From: Neobacillus sp. WH10
Lineage (GTDB): Bacteria > Bacillota > Bacilli > Bacillales > Cytobacillaceae
Length of the DNA stretch: 64,000 bases
Assembly (NCBI RefSeq): GCF_030123405.1
Contig: NZ_CP126110.1
Span: 930,001 to 994,000, forward strand
Reading direction: 5' to 3'
Part shown: positions 42,601 to 51,215 of the stretch, in pieces
How the letters are laid out: each line of letters opens with the position of its first letter
Numbering within the stretch: position 1 is the stretch's first letter
Program-made: the position numbers and the translations under genes
Notes under the pieces: model-generated
Seen by the model: only the letters and a program-made list of their open reading frames with translations
Databases searched by the model: none
What the model was told of the DNA's origin: nothing

Positions 42601-42957
42601 AGCGGAGATGGAGACGGCAATCGAATTACCTTAAACGGTGTAACGTATGATAAAGGTCTCGGTGTTCACGCTTACTCGGAAGCTTCATATTTTCTTGGAG
42701 GAAATGTATCGACGTTTAGTGCGGATATTGGGGTAGACGATGAAGTAAGTAATCGCGGTTCTATCGTTTTCCAAGTATGGGCTGATGGGGAAAAAATCTA
42801 TGACAGCGGCTTGATGACAGGGGATTCAGCAACGAAACAAGTGAATGCCAATGTTATTGGAAAAAATGTACTCAAATTAGTTGTCACAGATGGCGGTAAT
42901 GGCGCAGCATCCGATCATGGCAACTGGGCGAATGCAAGAATAACTATTGGTAAGTAA
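39652..42957 (+). CDS. Secreted multidomain beta-N-acetylhexosaminidase (GH20)
   Basis: 1101 residues. Signal peptide 1-27 (ends ITSSA). Then a GH20b-type domain and the GH20 barrel with RGFMLDVGRKFFP and the catalytic pair D324-E325 (HFGADE). C-terminal accessory domains follow in order: a LamG-like domain (about 515-700, LNYTFDHGKSDHV), a F5/8 type C/CBM32 domain (about 705-840, AVDEDLQSRWASG), a NEW3-like domain (about 840-955) and an NPCBM domain (about 960-1100, KGLGVHAYSEASY). It should cut terminal GlcNAc/GalNAc from chitin fragments, glycans or cell wall. Ribosome site GAGGAGGG. Confidence 0.9.
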   Translation: MRKVGVFLCLFAMFLSLIAFQPITSSAEESTSDVNEKPKVVPSLREWKGGTGSFNINKKSRIVIDPQYSKELETTAEVFKTDLLDITKHKLSVVTGEPIDGDFYLTLDSSDSGIGEEGYLFEVKDHVIIRANTTTGVFFGTRTALQILVQDAEKGHISKGTARDYPKYESRGFMLDVGRKFFPMSFLKQYVKMMSWYKMNDFQIHLSDNAIFKDNSRKHWDQYSAFRLESETYPELTAKDGHYTKEEFNELEELAKIHGMTITPEIDTPSHALALTKIRPDLVHPNLPVDHLDITRQETIDFIKSVWDEYLELFDAKEIHFGADEFYTGEKETMEIYREYLNVVNEYFKSKGKKARAWGSLSQFPGETPVDKDIVLNIWNNGWHNPVDAVNDGFDVINTNDGLLYMVPFAGYYNDYLNTKLLYEKWEPNIFSINNPKLNIAEDNPHLLGGMFAVWNDKIGYGYTTFDVHDRVRHAMPTLAQKMWSGKGEESFNDFTKLTEDIGEAPGMDLLREVPTKSDLILNYTFDHGKSDHVKDNSGNNYRGSAKGIERTKDGRYSQAAVFNDTSDHISTDLLSKGFPWSTSMWVKLDENKSEGVVLESSDSSLKLVQKDTNKVGFSREGYDFSFDYSLPVGQWVHLALNGTTKGTSLYVNGELRESTNRTLVLPLSTIGSKTKAFKGTLDEFRVYNRPLSNIEIKQLAVASMKNVNVAAFKNVVASSSETSSLTPENAVDEDLQSRWASGYKNNEWIYVDLGEKYTIDSVTLNWEPAYGRGYEIQVSQDAENWSTVYSTTTGDGGIDEIQFNPVEARYVRMYGTERATSYGYSLWEFEVYQAESSSSILLSLDSSKKMIVPGQTAQISAVVQNKEPEEIRDVRTELKMPEGWTVKPISETEFTSLSPEEKVEVKWEVTAPEDAQEGSVDFFSEVSFAKQGKEKTGYTRTPMTVEVTPQPPTKDAFISDLSFFGNTENGWGPIEKDRSNGESGDGDGNRITLNGVTYDKGLGVHAYSEASYFLGGNVSTFSADIGVDDEVSNRGSIVFQVWADGEKIYDSGLMTGDSATKQVNANVIGKNVLKLVVTDGGNGAASDHGNWANARITIGK

Positions 42958-43290
42958 TATTTATTCCTGCAGGGGATCTTTTTGATCTGGTACAGTGGAA
43001 ATAAACTCAATCTGATTGGAACAAGCTTACTTCATTAAATATATCAAATTGAATGAACAGAGCCAACAATTGATAGGGGCGCATGAATAATTCATGCGCC
43101 TCTTCTATTTTGCTTAGACGGTAATTAGCACAACTTTTCTTATTATAAATGTAGATACGTTTAATTCTCATGATTAGGAAATTAATAGTAAATAGTATGG
43201 ATAGATAGTACAAAAACGAAAGAATTATTTCAATGAATGAAGGATCGTATTTATCAGTGGAAAGCCGAGCGGCAGCCATAAAAATAAATG
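42958..43290. other. Spacer after the hexosaminidase gene
   Basis: Holds the terminator at 43078. A 174-codon minus-strand frame overlaps this region but has no ribosome site and runs antisense to the beta-lactamase scrap, so I do not call it. Confidence 0.4.
43078..43112 (+). terminator. Rho-independent terminator
   Basis: Perfect 10-bp stem GGCGCATGAA / TTCATGCGCC with a 3-base loop, then TCTTCTATTTT. Serves the hexosaminidase gene. Confidence 0.7.
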
Positions 43291-43527
43291 AAGTATCAGC
43301 AATTTCAAGATAGACTTCCTGGTATGATGAACTTAGACGGGGTAATGGCGGCCAATAAAACAGGCAGTCTTCCTCAAGTTGGACATGATTGTGCGATAAT
43401 AATGTATAAGGGGAAAACGGCCTATGCAGCGGTCTTAATGGACCAGCTTGACGATGTAATTGCGGGAAAGCAGACAATAAGTAGAATAGGTAAGCATATC
43501 TATTATTATTTGTTATCCGGAATTTGA
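43288..43527 (+). pseudogene. Class A beta-lactamase-like serine hydrolase, C-terminal fragment
   Basis: About 75 residues including YQQFQDRLPG, the K-T-G motif NKTGSLPQVGHDCAIIM, and QTISRIGKHIYYYLL, the usual C-terminal helix. The catalytic S-x-x-K and SDN parts are missing, so it is a relic. Confidence 0.7.
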
Positions 43528-43685
43528 GCAAACCATTAAAAGAAATCTTTGATATTACAAGATATTTTATATCAGAGAAGAGGTTTTAGAGGAAATCCAT
43601 CATGCTGCTAGGATTGGGGCTGAAAGATAAGGTACCTCCAAATTCCCTGGAAAAGAGGAGATATTCCATCATTCTATCCTATAGC

Positions 43686-43752
43686 CAAATCTGAATTTGT
43701 TAAAAAGGTATAAATGCAGTAGTAATAAACAGAACTGATATCCAATCAAAAT
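43686..43752 (+). repeat. Duplicate of the 3' end of the phnA-like gene
   Basis: AATCTGAATTTGTTAAAAAG followed by GTATAAATGCA repeats 38567-38600 and continues with weaker identity to 38640. The rest of the gene is not repeated. Confidence 0.75.
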
Positions 43753-43802
43753 GAGCCTGTCCCACATGACAGTAAAGTATTAATGTAGTGGGGGCAGGCT
43801 CC
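43752..43802. repeat. Inverted-repeat element, GGTGCCTG family
   Basis: AGCCTGTCCCAC pairs with GTGGGGGCAGGCT. Same architecture as 37934. Confidence 0.6.
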
Positions 43803-43976
43803 TTTTGGGGCGTAAAGCATGGTTCAAGGCCCGAGTACTAAGGACTGGAGGCATTTCTCGCAAATTATCTTTGCTTTGAAATTTATTATTAATTTTCAAA
43901 TGTTAAGCCTCCGTTATTGTTCAGTTGTGGAACTTTACCTTATTATATCTTTTCGTGGATACATTTGAGTTTGTTA

Positions 43977-44424
43977 TTAAATTTCAATTATGATTGGGAG
44001 AATCATTGGCTTTCTCTTCGTTTTTGCGAATAAATATTGGCCAACCGATTTTTTAATATTTTGTTTGATTACATTCCACTGCCGTATATCCTCTGCTTGT
44101 AAGTCATTAACCGTTTTTTTAACAAGGCGGTTAATTTCTCTTAGAAGATCTTCAGAATCTTTTACGTATACGAACCCGCGAGTAATCGTGTCAGGTCCTT
44201 GAATAATTTTTCTTTCCGTTTTACTTAATGTTAAAACAATAACGAGCATTCCATCCTCAGAAAGTTGTTTTCGGTCTCGTAACACGATTTCCCCTACATC
44301 GCCGACGCCCATTCCATCAACATACGTATCCCCCGACGGAATCCTCCGAGTCTGACGGGCAATTGAGTTTTCGATATCAACAACATCACCATTTTTAGTA
44401 ATAAATGTGTTTCCTGTCTGAACT
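43977..44424 (-). pseudogene. RNase J C-terminal fragment (partial duplicate)
   Basis: About 450 bases nearly identical to 49364-49811 of the intact RNase J gene; I count only a few substitutions. It encodes the C-terminal domain from about residue 415 to the end, but no start or catalytic metallo-beta-lactamase core. The break on its 5' side joins directly to sequence that corresponds to the region upstream of the neighbouring acetyltransferase gene, an internal deletion of about 1.25 kb. Confidence 0.9.
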
Positions 44425-44513
44425 CCAACCTTTATAAATCTTTATTTAGTTTAATCATTAGGGAATTCAAATGCAATTAGGTTTCCTGCTTGGACATGAC
44501 TTAAGAGTTTTAA

Positions 44514-44541
44514 TGGCAAACAGTGACTGGCACTGTTTACC
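44514..44541. repeat. Inverted repeat, ACAGTG family
   Basis: TGGCAAACAGTG / CACTGTTTACCA with ACTGG between, one mismatch. Absent at the matching place upstream of the intact acetyltransferase copy. Confidence 0.55.
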
Positions 44542-44645
44542 ATTTGAATAATAGGGTCAATTGTTTGGTATGAGTATTTAAAGTCCAAAGTTAAATTAAT
44601 ATCCATTACCAATTTGTGTTAAAATTAGGGTGTGTAATTGGAGGG

Positions 44646-44924
44646 ATGCTACTGCGGAAAGTTCATTTGAAGGTAATAGAAATGGAGGAAAGAAATTCAT
44701 TTCTAGACTATCTTCTTTTTACAGTTGAAAGCGAAGAGATTGTCAGAGAGTACATAAATGATGGAGAAATGTTCGCGATTTACAGTAAAGAGAAAACTGC
44801 AGGGGTGGTTTTATTTACTTTCCATCCGAACGGAATTGTTGAGTTTAAGAATATTGCTTTAAGCGAAGAGTATCGAGGGAATGGCTTAGGGAAATTAGTA
44901 GTTAAAGAAGCTTTCCATTTATAA
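44646..44924 (+). pseudogene. Truncated GNAT acetyltransferase (partial duplicate)
   Basis: Paralogue of the intact gene at 51216. It shares SEEIVREYINDGEMF, GVVLFTFHPNGIVE and EYRGNGLGKLVVKEAF, then stops after HL because of a frame change; the C-terminal 65 residues are missing. The start codon used by the intact copy is changed from ATG to CTG here, leaving an ATG six bases earlier. Identity to the intact copy is about 75 percent by eye, far lower than in the adjacent RNase J segment. Confidence 0.8.
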
Positions 44925-45382
44925 GGCTAAATTAAATTCCGATTAATAAAAGACTAATTGCCTCATGAATTTCCTTTTTGGAAATTATAATAATCATCAT
45001 AAACTGTGAAATCAGAACGAATGGACATAAGAGTTTTATTTTTTTATTTTGTCTTTTTGGGTTTTTAAACTATTAATTTATATCTTCCTAAAAAGAAATA
45101 TCTTAAATATGTAATCTCTCTTTGCTTCTCTAAATTGGTTTATTTGGGTGTCTGTACATTTGGTTAGGCTCGGGCTGGCTAATAACAGCTGTCGTTAGTT
45201 CTGCCTTTTTAGATTTTAAGACTAAGATTGGTATTGAGTATTTCAAATAGTATTTCAATTGTTGATTAAATTCCGATTATTAGACTATTATAAAAGGATA
45301 AATCTCCATTTCGATTTCTTCTTTCAAACCATTTGATAGTTAAAAATTTGGTAAAGAATAATAAAAGATAGGGGTGAATTTT
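44925..45382. other. Spacer before the lyase regulator, with a hydrophobic gene scrap
   Basis: A 38-codon stop-bounded stretch (45134-45250) reads LYIWLGSGWLITAVVSSAF then LDFKTKIGIEYFK, like the tail of a membrane protein. Otherwise AT-rich with no clear element. Confidence 0.35.
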
Positions 45383-46012
45383 TTGTCAGGCATAGATTCA
45401 TATATACCGATGATTCAATTTTTTGCCCGTTTTCTCGGAACGGATGCAGAAGTGGTATTGTATGATACGAATAAGGAAAAGGTCGTATTTGTTGAGAATG
45501 CATTCAATCCTGAATTTAAAGTTGGTAGTCCAATTCCTGATATGGAGAACAAGTTTATAAAAAACGGATTATATAAAGAAGAAGATTCGGTTGTTAATTA
45601 TAGAGCCTTCTCTTCGGAAAGAAAAAAATTAAGATCGGCAACTCATTTTATAAAAAATCAAAGACAAGAGTTAATAGGCGTTTTAACAATCAACTACAAG
45701 GTAGATGAGTTAATTGAGCTTCGAAGTCTTTTAAATCGCTTAATAAGTGGCTCAGAACCTATTCAATATAAAGGGGAAAACTTCTATGAAAGCTTTAATC
45801 TTACATTTGAAGATTTAATGAACAATACGATTCAAGAAACTTTGACTAATTTTAATGTATCTCCTGAACGCCTATCCCATGATGAAAGACTGGAACTTAT
45901 TCGGATGCTGGATGAAAAGGGCGTATTTTTGATGAAAGGATCTATCGCAGAGTTAGCTAAAATCCTTCATACATCCGAAACCTCTATTTATCGGTATATC
46001 AATAAGCTATAG
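45383..46012 (+). CDS. YheO/DauR-type PAS-HTH transcriptional regulator
   Basis: 209 residues from TTG 45383, chosen because AGGGGTGA lies seven bases upstream; GTG 45374 would overlap that site. N-terminal YheO-like PAS domain (SYIPMIQFFARFLGTDAEVV) and a C-terminal helix-turn-helix (GSIAELAKILHTSETSIYRYI). DauR-type proteins control amino-acid degradation genes. It lies directly before a lyase and an amino-acid permease on the same strand, so it probably regulates them in response to an amino acid. Confidence 0.8.
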   Translation: MSGIDSYIPMIQFFARFLGTDAEVVLYDTNKEKVVFVENAFNPEFKVGSPIPDMENKFIKNGLYKEEDSVVNYRAFSSERKKLRSATHFIKNQRQELIGVLTINYKVDELIELRSLLNRLISGSEPIQYKGENFYESFNLTFEDLMNNTIQETLTNFNVSPERLSHDERLELIRMLDEKGVFLMKGSIAELAKILHTSETSIYRYINKL

Positions 46013-46027
46013 TCTAAATTATAAACT

Positions 46028-46078
46028 AGAAAAAGACCACTTTTTATGAAGTATTTAAAAAAGTGGTCTTTTCTTATT
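46028..46078 (+). terminator. Rho-independent terminator after the regulator gene
   Basis: AAAAGACCACTTTTT pairs with AAAAAAGTGGTCTTTT, followed by CTTATTT. It separates the regulator from the lyase transcript. Confidence 0.75.
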
Positions 46079-46190
46079 TAATTCATGTTGAATAAAAAAT
46101 TTTCAGAATATTGTTGCGGTTGAAAATACCTAGTGTTAAAATATTTACATGGTGGTAAAAAATTTACACAAAAGAGAGGATGGGAACAAA

Positions 46191-47576
46191 ATGCGTTTTA
46201 TGACTGCGGAACCGTTTCGAATAAAGATGGTAGAAAGAATTAAAAAAACCACGAAAGAACAACGACAAAATTGGCTTAGGGAAGCAAGATATAATGCATT
46301 TCAAATTAAGGCGGAGAATGTGTATATCGATTGTATAACAGATAGCGGTACTTCTGCGATGAGTAGTGAACAATGGTCTGCTCTGATGCTAGGTGATGAA
46401 TCATATGCCGGATCTAAAAGCTTTTATAAATTGGAAGAATCCGTTCAGGACATTTTTGGAATGCCATATGTTCAACCGACCCATCAAGGAAGAGCTGCTG
46501 ATTACATCATGGCAAAATTATATGCAAAAGAAGGAAAATATGCGATTGGTAATATGCACTTTGATACCTTTCGTGGAAATGCAGAGGTATTAGGCGCATT
46601 AGCGGTTGACTACGTTGTAGATAATGGGAGAGATACAGCAAGCCCGTCTCATCCGTTTAAAGGGAATATTGACATTGCCAAAATGGAAAGGTTGATTGAA
46701 GAAAAAGGGCAGGAACGAATTTCGGTTGTTATTATTACCGTAACTTGTAATAACAACGGTGGTCAACCTGTTTCCATGAAAAATATAAGAGAAATAAGTA
46801 ATCTAGCAAACTCACACAATATTCCAGTTGTAATTGATGCAGCTAGACTTGCTGAAAATGCTTATTTTATTCAACAAAGAGAAGAAGGGTATAAGGACAA
46901 ATCAATCAAAGAAATTACTCGAGAGATGTTTTCCTATTGCGAAACAGCAACGATGAGTTCGAAAAAAGATGGACTCGTAAATATTGGAGGTCTATTTGTC
47001 ACAAGAAATGAAGAAATATTGAAACATGCCCAGCAATTAGCGATTGTCCACGAAGGATTTATTACCTATGGGGGATTAGCAGGACGAGATTTGGAAGCGC
47101 TTGCTGTTGGGTTGCAGGAAGGGGTTGATGAGCAATACCTGGAGTATCGCATTAATCAAGCAAAATACTTAGGCGACCGATTGATAGAAAATGGTGTGCC
47201 AATAATTGAACCAACCGGGGGACACGGAGTTTATGTCGATGGAAGAAGATTCTTTCCGCACATTCCACAAAGTGAATTCCCATCCCAACGACTTGTCGTC
47301 GCTCTGTATGAAGAAGCAGGTGTCCGTGCAGTAGAATTAGGGGCGTGTGCCTTCGGTGCGAAGGATCCTATTACAGGTAAGGATATTTACCCTGATGTAG
47401 AGGCTATGAGAATCGCACTATCCCGAAGAGTTTACACGAATAGCCACATGGATGTGATTGCCAATGCCCTCGGGGAAATATATAGAAACAGAGACCAATA
47501 CGGAGGAATGAAACTTGTATATGAGGGGCCAATTACCTCATTAAGGCACTTCACGGCTGGTTTTGAGCTTCTGTAA
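46191..47576 (+). CDS. tnaA: Tryptophanase-like beta-eliminating lyase
   Basis: 461 residues from ATG 46191, behind GAGAGG; an earlier in-frame ATG has no ribosome site. PLP-dependent lyase family of tryptophanase and tyrosine phenol-lyase: TDSGTSAMS, the PLP lysine in SSKKDG (K259), PTHQGR, and the C-terminal LRHFTAGF. Overall it resembles tyrosine phenol-lyase, but two specificity positions are tryptophanase-like: Asp in HFDTFRG (D125), where the phenol-lyase has Thr, and VELG where it has MERG. It probably forms indole, pyruvate and ammonia from tryptophan. A permease follows. Confidence 0.8.
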   Translation: MRFMTAEPFRIKMVERIKKTTKEQRQNWLREARYNAFQIKAENVYIDCITDSGTSAMSSEQWSALMLGDESYAGSKSFYKLEESVQDIFGMPYVQPTHQGRAADYIMAKLYAKEGKYAIGNMHFDTFRGNAEVLGALAVDYVVDNGRDTASPSHPFKGNIDIAKMERLIEEKGQERISVVIITVTCNNNGGQPVSMKNIREISNLANSHNIPVVIDAARLAENAYFIQQREEGYKDKSIKEITREMFSYCETATMSSKKDGLVNIGGLFVTRNEEILKHAQQLAIVHEGFITYGGLAGRDLEALAVGLQEGVDEQYLEYRINQAKYLGDRLIENGVPIIEPTGGHGVYVDGRRFFPHIPQSEFPSQRLVVALYEEAGVRAVELGACAFGAKDPITGKDIYPDVEAMRIALSRRVYTNSHMDVIANALGEIYRNRDQYGGMKLVYEGPITSLRHFTAGFELL

Positions 47577-47728
47577 ACAATAAATGATAATTCCAGTCCC
47601 ATCTGTGCTACAACTTTAGTGAACGGTGGCACGGATGTTTGAAATACTCATAATTACATTATGTATAATTTTCCACATACTTCTAAACAGAATAATAATC
47701 TATATTTATTTTGAAAGGAGTGATCAAA

Positions 47729-49123
47729 TTGAGAGAGCCTCAGGATTTAGTAAGAGGTTTAAAAGACAGGCACATACAAATGATAGCTCTTGGAGGTGCA
47801 ATCGGCACAGGACTGTTTTATGGTTCCGCTGAAGCAATTAAACTCGCTGGGCCTAGTATCATACTTGCGTATGTCATTGGTGGATTGATAATGTTTCTAA
47901 TTATGAGGGCATTAGGAGAAATGCTAGTAGAAGAGCCTGTCTCAGGTGCTTTCAGTGCTTTAGCGCATAAATATTGGGGTGATTTCCCGGGATTTTTATT
48001 AGGTTGGAATTATTGGTTCGCTATCATTACTGTGAGTATAGTTGAATTGATCGTACTAGGAAATTACTTTAAATTTTGGTTGCCTAATATGCCAACATGG
48101 ATTACAGCACTTGTATTTGTTATTGTGTTCTTTCTGATAAACATCACAAATGTTAAGTTTTTTGGGGAATTTGAGTTTTGGGCCGCCTTGATCAAAGTGG
48201 TGGCTATTATTGCAATGATAATTTTCGGTTTGGGGATTCTCTTTTTTGGAGTGGGAGCAAGCAATTTCAAAGAATCCGGATTTGAAAATATGTGGATTAA
48301 CGGAGGATTTCTGCCAAACGGAGGATCCGGGTTACTGATGTCACTAGTCTTGGCAATGTTCGCCTTCGGTGGGATTGAGATGGTGGGAATGACTGCTGCA
48401 GAAGCAGAGAATCATAGAATCACGTTGCCAAAGTCTATCAATAATGTCGTATTACGAATATTAGTATTCTATATTGGTTCCATGGTAGTATTGGTATCAC
48501 TGTTCCCATGGAATAAAGTTGGATTGGAAGGGAGCCCTTTTGTTCAGATTTTCTCAGCAATAGGAATACCGGCCGCTGCTACATTACTTAACGTGATTGT
48601 CATAACGGCAGCTGCTTCAGCATACAACAGTGCGATTTATAGCACCAGTAGAATGATATATGGTCTATCGTTGCAAAGAAACGCACCTAAAATATTTAAC
48701 AAGATTGGTAAAACAGGAACTCCGGTCAACAGTACCATACTCTGTTCTATGATTTCCTTGATTGGGATTCTATTGTTGAAATTTCTTCCAGAAAAAGCAT
48801 TCATGTACATGATGTCCATCACAACCTTCGCTTCCATCTTCAACTGGATTATGATTCTTTTTATTCTGTTACATTGGCGCAAAAAGAAAAGTAAAGAAGA
48901 GATCACAAAATTTACTTTTAAAATGCCACTTTATCCGTATTCAATTTATTTTTCCATAGTAGGTTTGTTGGTTATCATCGCTACGATGTTCTTTTTATCT
49001 GATTATCGAATAGCTTTATATATCGGACCTTTTTGGATTATATTGCTGTTCGTGCTCTTTAAAATTAGAGCAAAAAGGGACATGGAGACAGGAACATCAT
49101 CCCATCCAAGTATTTTAGAATGA
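47729..49123 (+). CDS. APC-superfamily amino acid permease (AAT type)
   Basis: 464 residues. Begins REPQDLVRGLKDRHIQMIALGGAIGTGLFYG, the hallmark of the AAT family (AroP, CycA, Lys/His permeases), with 12 hydrophobic segments. I chose TTG 47729 because GAAAGGAG ends eight bases upstream. Downstream of the tryptophanase-like gene, it probably imports the aromatic amino acid that the lyase degrades. The 152-base gap has no obvious terminator, so cotranscription is possible. Confidence 0.85.
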   Translation: MREPQDLVRGLKDRHIQMIALGGAIGTGLFYGSAEAIKLAGPSIILAYVIGGLIMFLIMRALGEMLVEEPVSGAFSALAHKYWGDFPGFLLGWNYWFAIITVSIVELIVLGNYFKFWLPNMPTWITALVFVIVFFLINITNVKFFGEFEFWAALIKVVAIIAMIIFGLGILFFGVGASNFKESGFENMWINGGFLPNGGSGLLMSLVLAMFAFGGIEMVGMTAAEAENHRITLPKSINNVVLRILVFYIGSMVVLVSLFPWNKVGLEGSPFVQIFSAIGIPAAATLLNVIVITAAASAYNSAIYSTSRMIYGLSLQRNAPKIFNKIGKTGTPVNSTILCSMISLIGILLLKFLPEKAFMYMMSITTFASIFNWIMILFILLHWRKKKSKEEITKFTFKMPLYPYSIYFSIVGLLVIIATMFFLSDYRIALYIGPFWIILLFVLFKIRAKRDMETGTSSHPSILE

Positions 49124-49189
49124 GTATGGATGCTTCTTTCTAACTTCTACACAGGGACAGGGAACCTGTCTTCGTTTCCCTAATATTTG

Positions 49190-49222
49190 GACTCCCCATT
49201 CAGTTGGGGAGTCTTTTTTTGT
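49190..49222 (+). terminator. Rho-independent terminator after the permease gene
   Basis: GACTCCCCA / TGGGGAGTC stem, then a run of seven T. Ends the lyase-permease unit. Confidence 0.85.
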
Positions 49223-49363
49223 TGGAAAAATAATCCTGATGTAGAGGAAAAACAATTTGGTTACGGCAAATTTAAAGTATTTATTTTGAATACCATGCCT
49301 AAACTTCCTCGTTGTGGAAGCTTTAGTAAATGTTTTTTTTCGTAGATGCTTATGTGTTTGTTA

Positions 49364-51037
49364 TTAAATTTCAATTATGATTGGGAGAATCATTGGCTTT
49401 CTCTTCGTTTTTGCGAATAAATATTGGCCAACCGACTTTTTAATATTTTGTTTGATTACATTCCACTGCCGTATATCCTCTGCTTGTAAGTCATTAACCG
49501 TTTTTTTAACAAGGCGGTTAATTTCTCTTAGAAGATCTTCAGAATCTTTTACGTATACGAACCCGCGAGTAATCGTGTCAGGTCCTTGAATAATTTTTCT
49601 TTCCGTTTTACTTAATGTTAAAACAATAACGAGCATTCCATCCTCAGAAAGTTGTTTTCGGTCTCGTAACACGATTTCCCCTACATCGCCGACGCCCATT
49701 CCATCAACATACGTATCCCCCGACGGAATCCTCCGAGTCTGACGGGCAATTGAGTTTTCGATATCAACAACATCACCATTTTTAATAATAAATGTGTTTC
49801 CTGTCTCAACCCCAACCGATTCGGCGAGCAAACGATGATGGTGCAGCATTCTAAATTCACCATGAACTGGAATAAAATAGGTTGGCTTCATTAGGGTAAG
49901 CATGAGCTTTAAGTCTTCCTGATATCCATGTCCAGAAACATGCATTCCGGTTGTGCTTCCTGTTCCATAAATCACTTTAGCTCCCAGCTGAAATAAGTTG
50001 TCGATAATACGTGAAACATCTTTTTCATTCCCAGGTATTGGGGATGCTGCTAAAATAACGGTGTCTCCGGGGTAGACGGAAATATCCCGAAAATTTCCGC
50101 CAGCAAGACGGGCAAGAGCAGCCATTGGCTCTCCTTGACTCCCCGTACATAGAATGGCAACCTTTTCAGGCGCTAGTCGATCAACCTCATTTGCCTCAAT
50201 CAGCATCCCATCTGGAATAGCTAAATATCCACGTTCGATCGCTACTGAGACGACATTAACCATACTTCGGCCAAGCAATGCAAGCTTTCGATTCGTCCGA
50301 ATGCAAGCTTCGACCACTTGCTGAACACGATTCACATTTGAAGCGAAGGTCGAAATAAAGATTTTCCCATCAGCTTTCATAAAAGCCTCGTTCATATGAC
50401 TGCCTACCATTCGCTCTGATGGAGTCAGGCCCGAACGTTCTGCATTTGTACTTTCAGAGATTAAAACTATAACACCTTGATTACCGATATCGGCCATTTT
50501 ATGAATATCTGAATATTGGTTATTCGCAGGTGTTAAATCGAATTTGAAGTCTCCAGTATGAACAACATTCCCTTCAGGTGTATGAAAGACTATCCCTAAA
50601 CAATCAGGAATACTGTGGCTTACTTTGAAAAAGGATGCTTTCATCTCTCCAAGCTCAAGCTTAGTATCTGAATCAATTGGAATGAGTTTTGTATCCCTTG
50701 CAAGCCGATGCTCATCTAGTTTTAATTCAATTAAGCCGAGTGTAAAACGTGTGCCATAAATTGGGACATTTATTTTTCGTAAGAGGTAAGGAATTCCCCC
50801 AATATGATCTTCGTGCCCATGTGTAACAATTAAAGCACGGATTTTTTCCTTATTCTCTTCTAAGTAAGTAACATCGGGAATAATTAAATCAATTCCTAAT
50901 AAACTCTCATCTGGAAATTTACCGCCGCAGTCGATAATGGCGATATCATCTGCATATTGGACCACATACATGTTTTTTCCGATTTCATTTATACCGCCTA
51001 AAGCGAAAATAGATAATGTACTTTCAGTGGTTTGCAA
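49364..51037 (-). CDS. rnj: Ribonuclease J (complete copy)
   Basis: 557 residues from TTG 51037, which has GGGAGG six bases upstream; a longer start would include the ribosome site. Metallo-beta-lactamase/beta-CASP nuclease with HGHEDH (73-78) and SHSIPDCLG, then VVHTGDFKFD; the beta-CASP part and the RNase J C-terminal domain are complete. RNase J is an endo- and 5'-exoribonuclease in mRNA turnover and rRNA maturation. Bacilli usually have RnjA and RnjB elsewhere, so this may be an extra paralogue. Its 3' end is repeated at 43977 and a 5' piece at 35453. Confidence 0.9.
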   Translation of the reverse strand: MQTTESTLSIFALGGINEIGKNMYVVQYADDIAIIDCGGKFPDESLLGIDLIIPDVTYLEENKEKIRALIVTHGHEDHIGGIPYLLRKINVPIYGTRFTLGLIELKLDEHRLARDTKLIPIDSDTKLELGEMKASFFKVSHSIPDCLGIVFHTPEGNVVHTGDFKFDLTPANNQYSDIHKMADIGNQGVIVLISESTNAERSGLTPSERMVGSHMNEAFMKADGKIFISTFASNVNRVQQVVEACIRTNRKLALLGRSMVNVVSVAIERGYLAIPDGMLIEANEVDRLAPEKVAILCTGSQGEPMAALARLAGGNFRDISVYPGDTVILAASPIPGNEKDVSRIIDNLFQLGAKVIYGTGSTTGMHVSGHGYQEDLKLMLTLMKPTYFIPVHGEFRMLHHHRLLAESVGVETGNTFIIKNGDVVDIENSIARQTRRIPSGDTYVDGMGVGDVGEIVLRDRKQLSEDGMLVIVLTLSKTERKIIQGPDTITRGFVYVKDSEDLLREINRLVKKTVNDLQAEDIRQWNVIKQNIKKSVGQYLFAKTKRKPMILPIIIEI

Positions 51038-51215
51038 CTGAATTCCTCCCAATTCCAATTAGATAAAGTTAGTATTCCATTTTTAAAAAGCTTTATTTAG
51101 TTTCCTTATGAGGGAGTTCAAATACAGTTAGGTTTTCTGTTTCAAGTTCTTTAATCAAACCAATATTCATTACCAATTTGTGTTAAAATTAGTTAGTATT
51201 ATTGGAGGGATGATA

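Larger units (their letters stand above)
43528..43976. other. Spacer with duplicated phnA tail and hairpin
   Basis: Contains the phnA-end repeat at 43686 and the GGTGCC-type hairpin at 43752. No complete gene. Confidence 0.4.

Noticed and set aside
43007..43531. 174-codon minus-strand frame
   Set aside because: It runs antisense through the recognisable beta-lactamase fragment and has no ribosome site; composition is hydrophobic by chance from AT-rich sequence.
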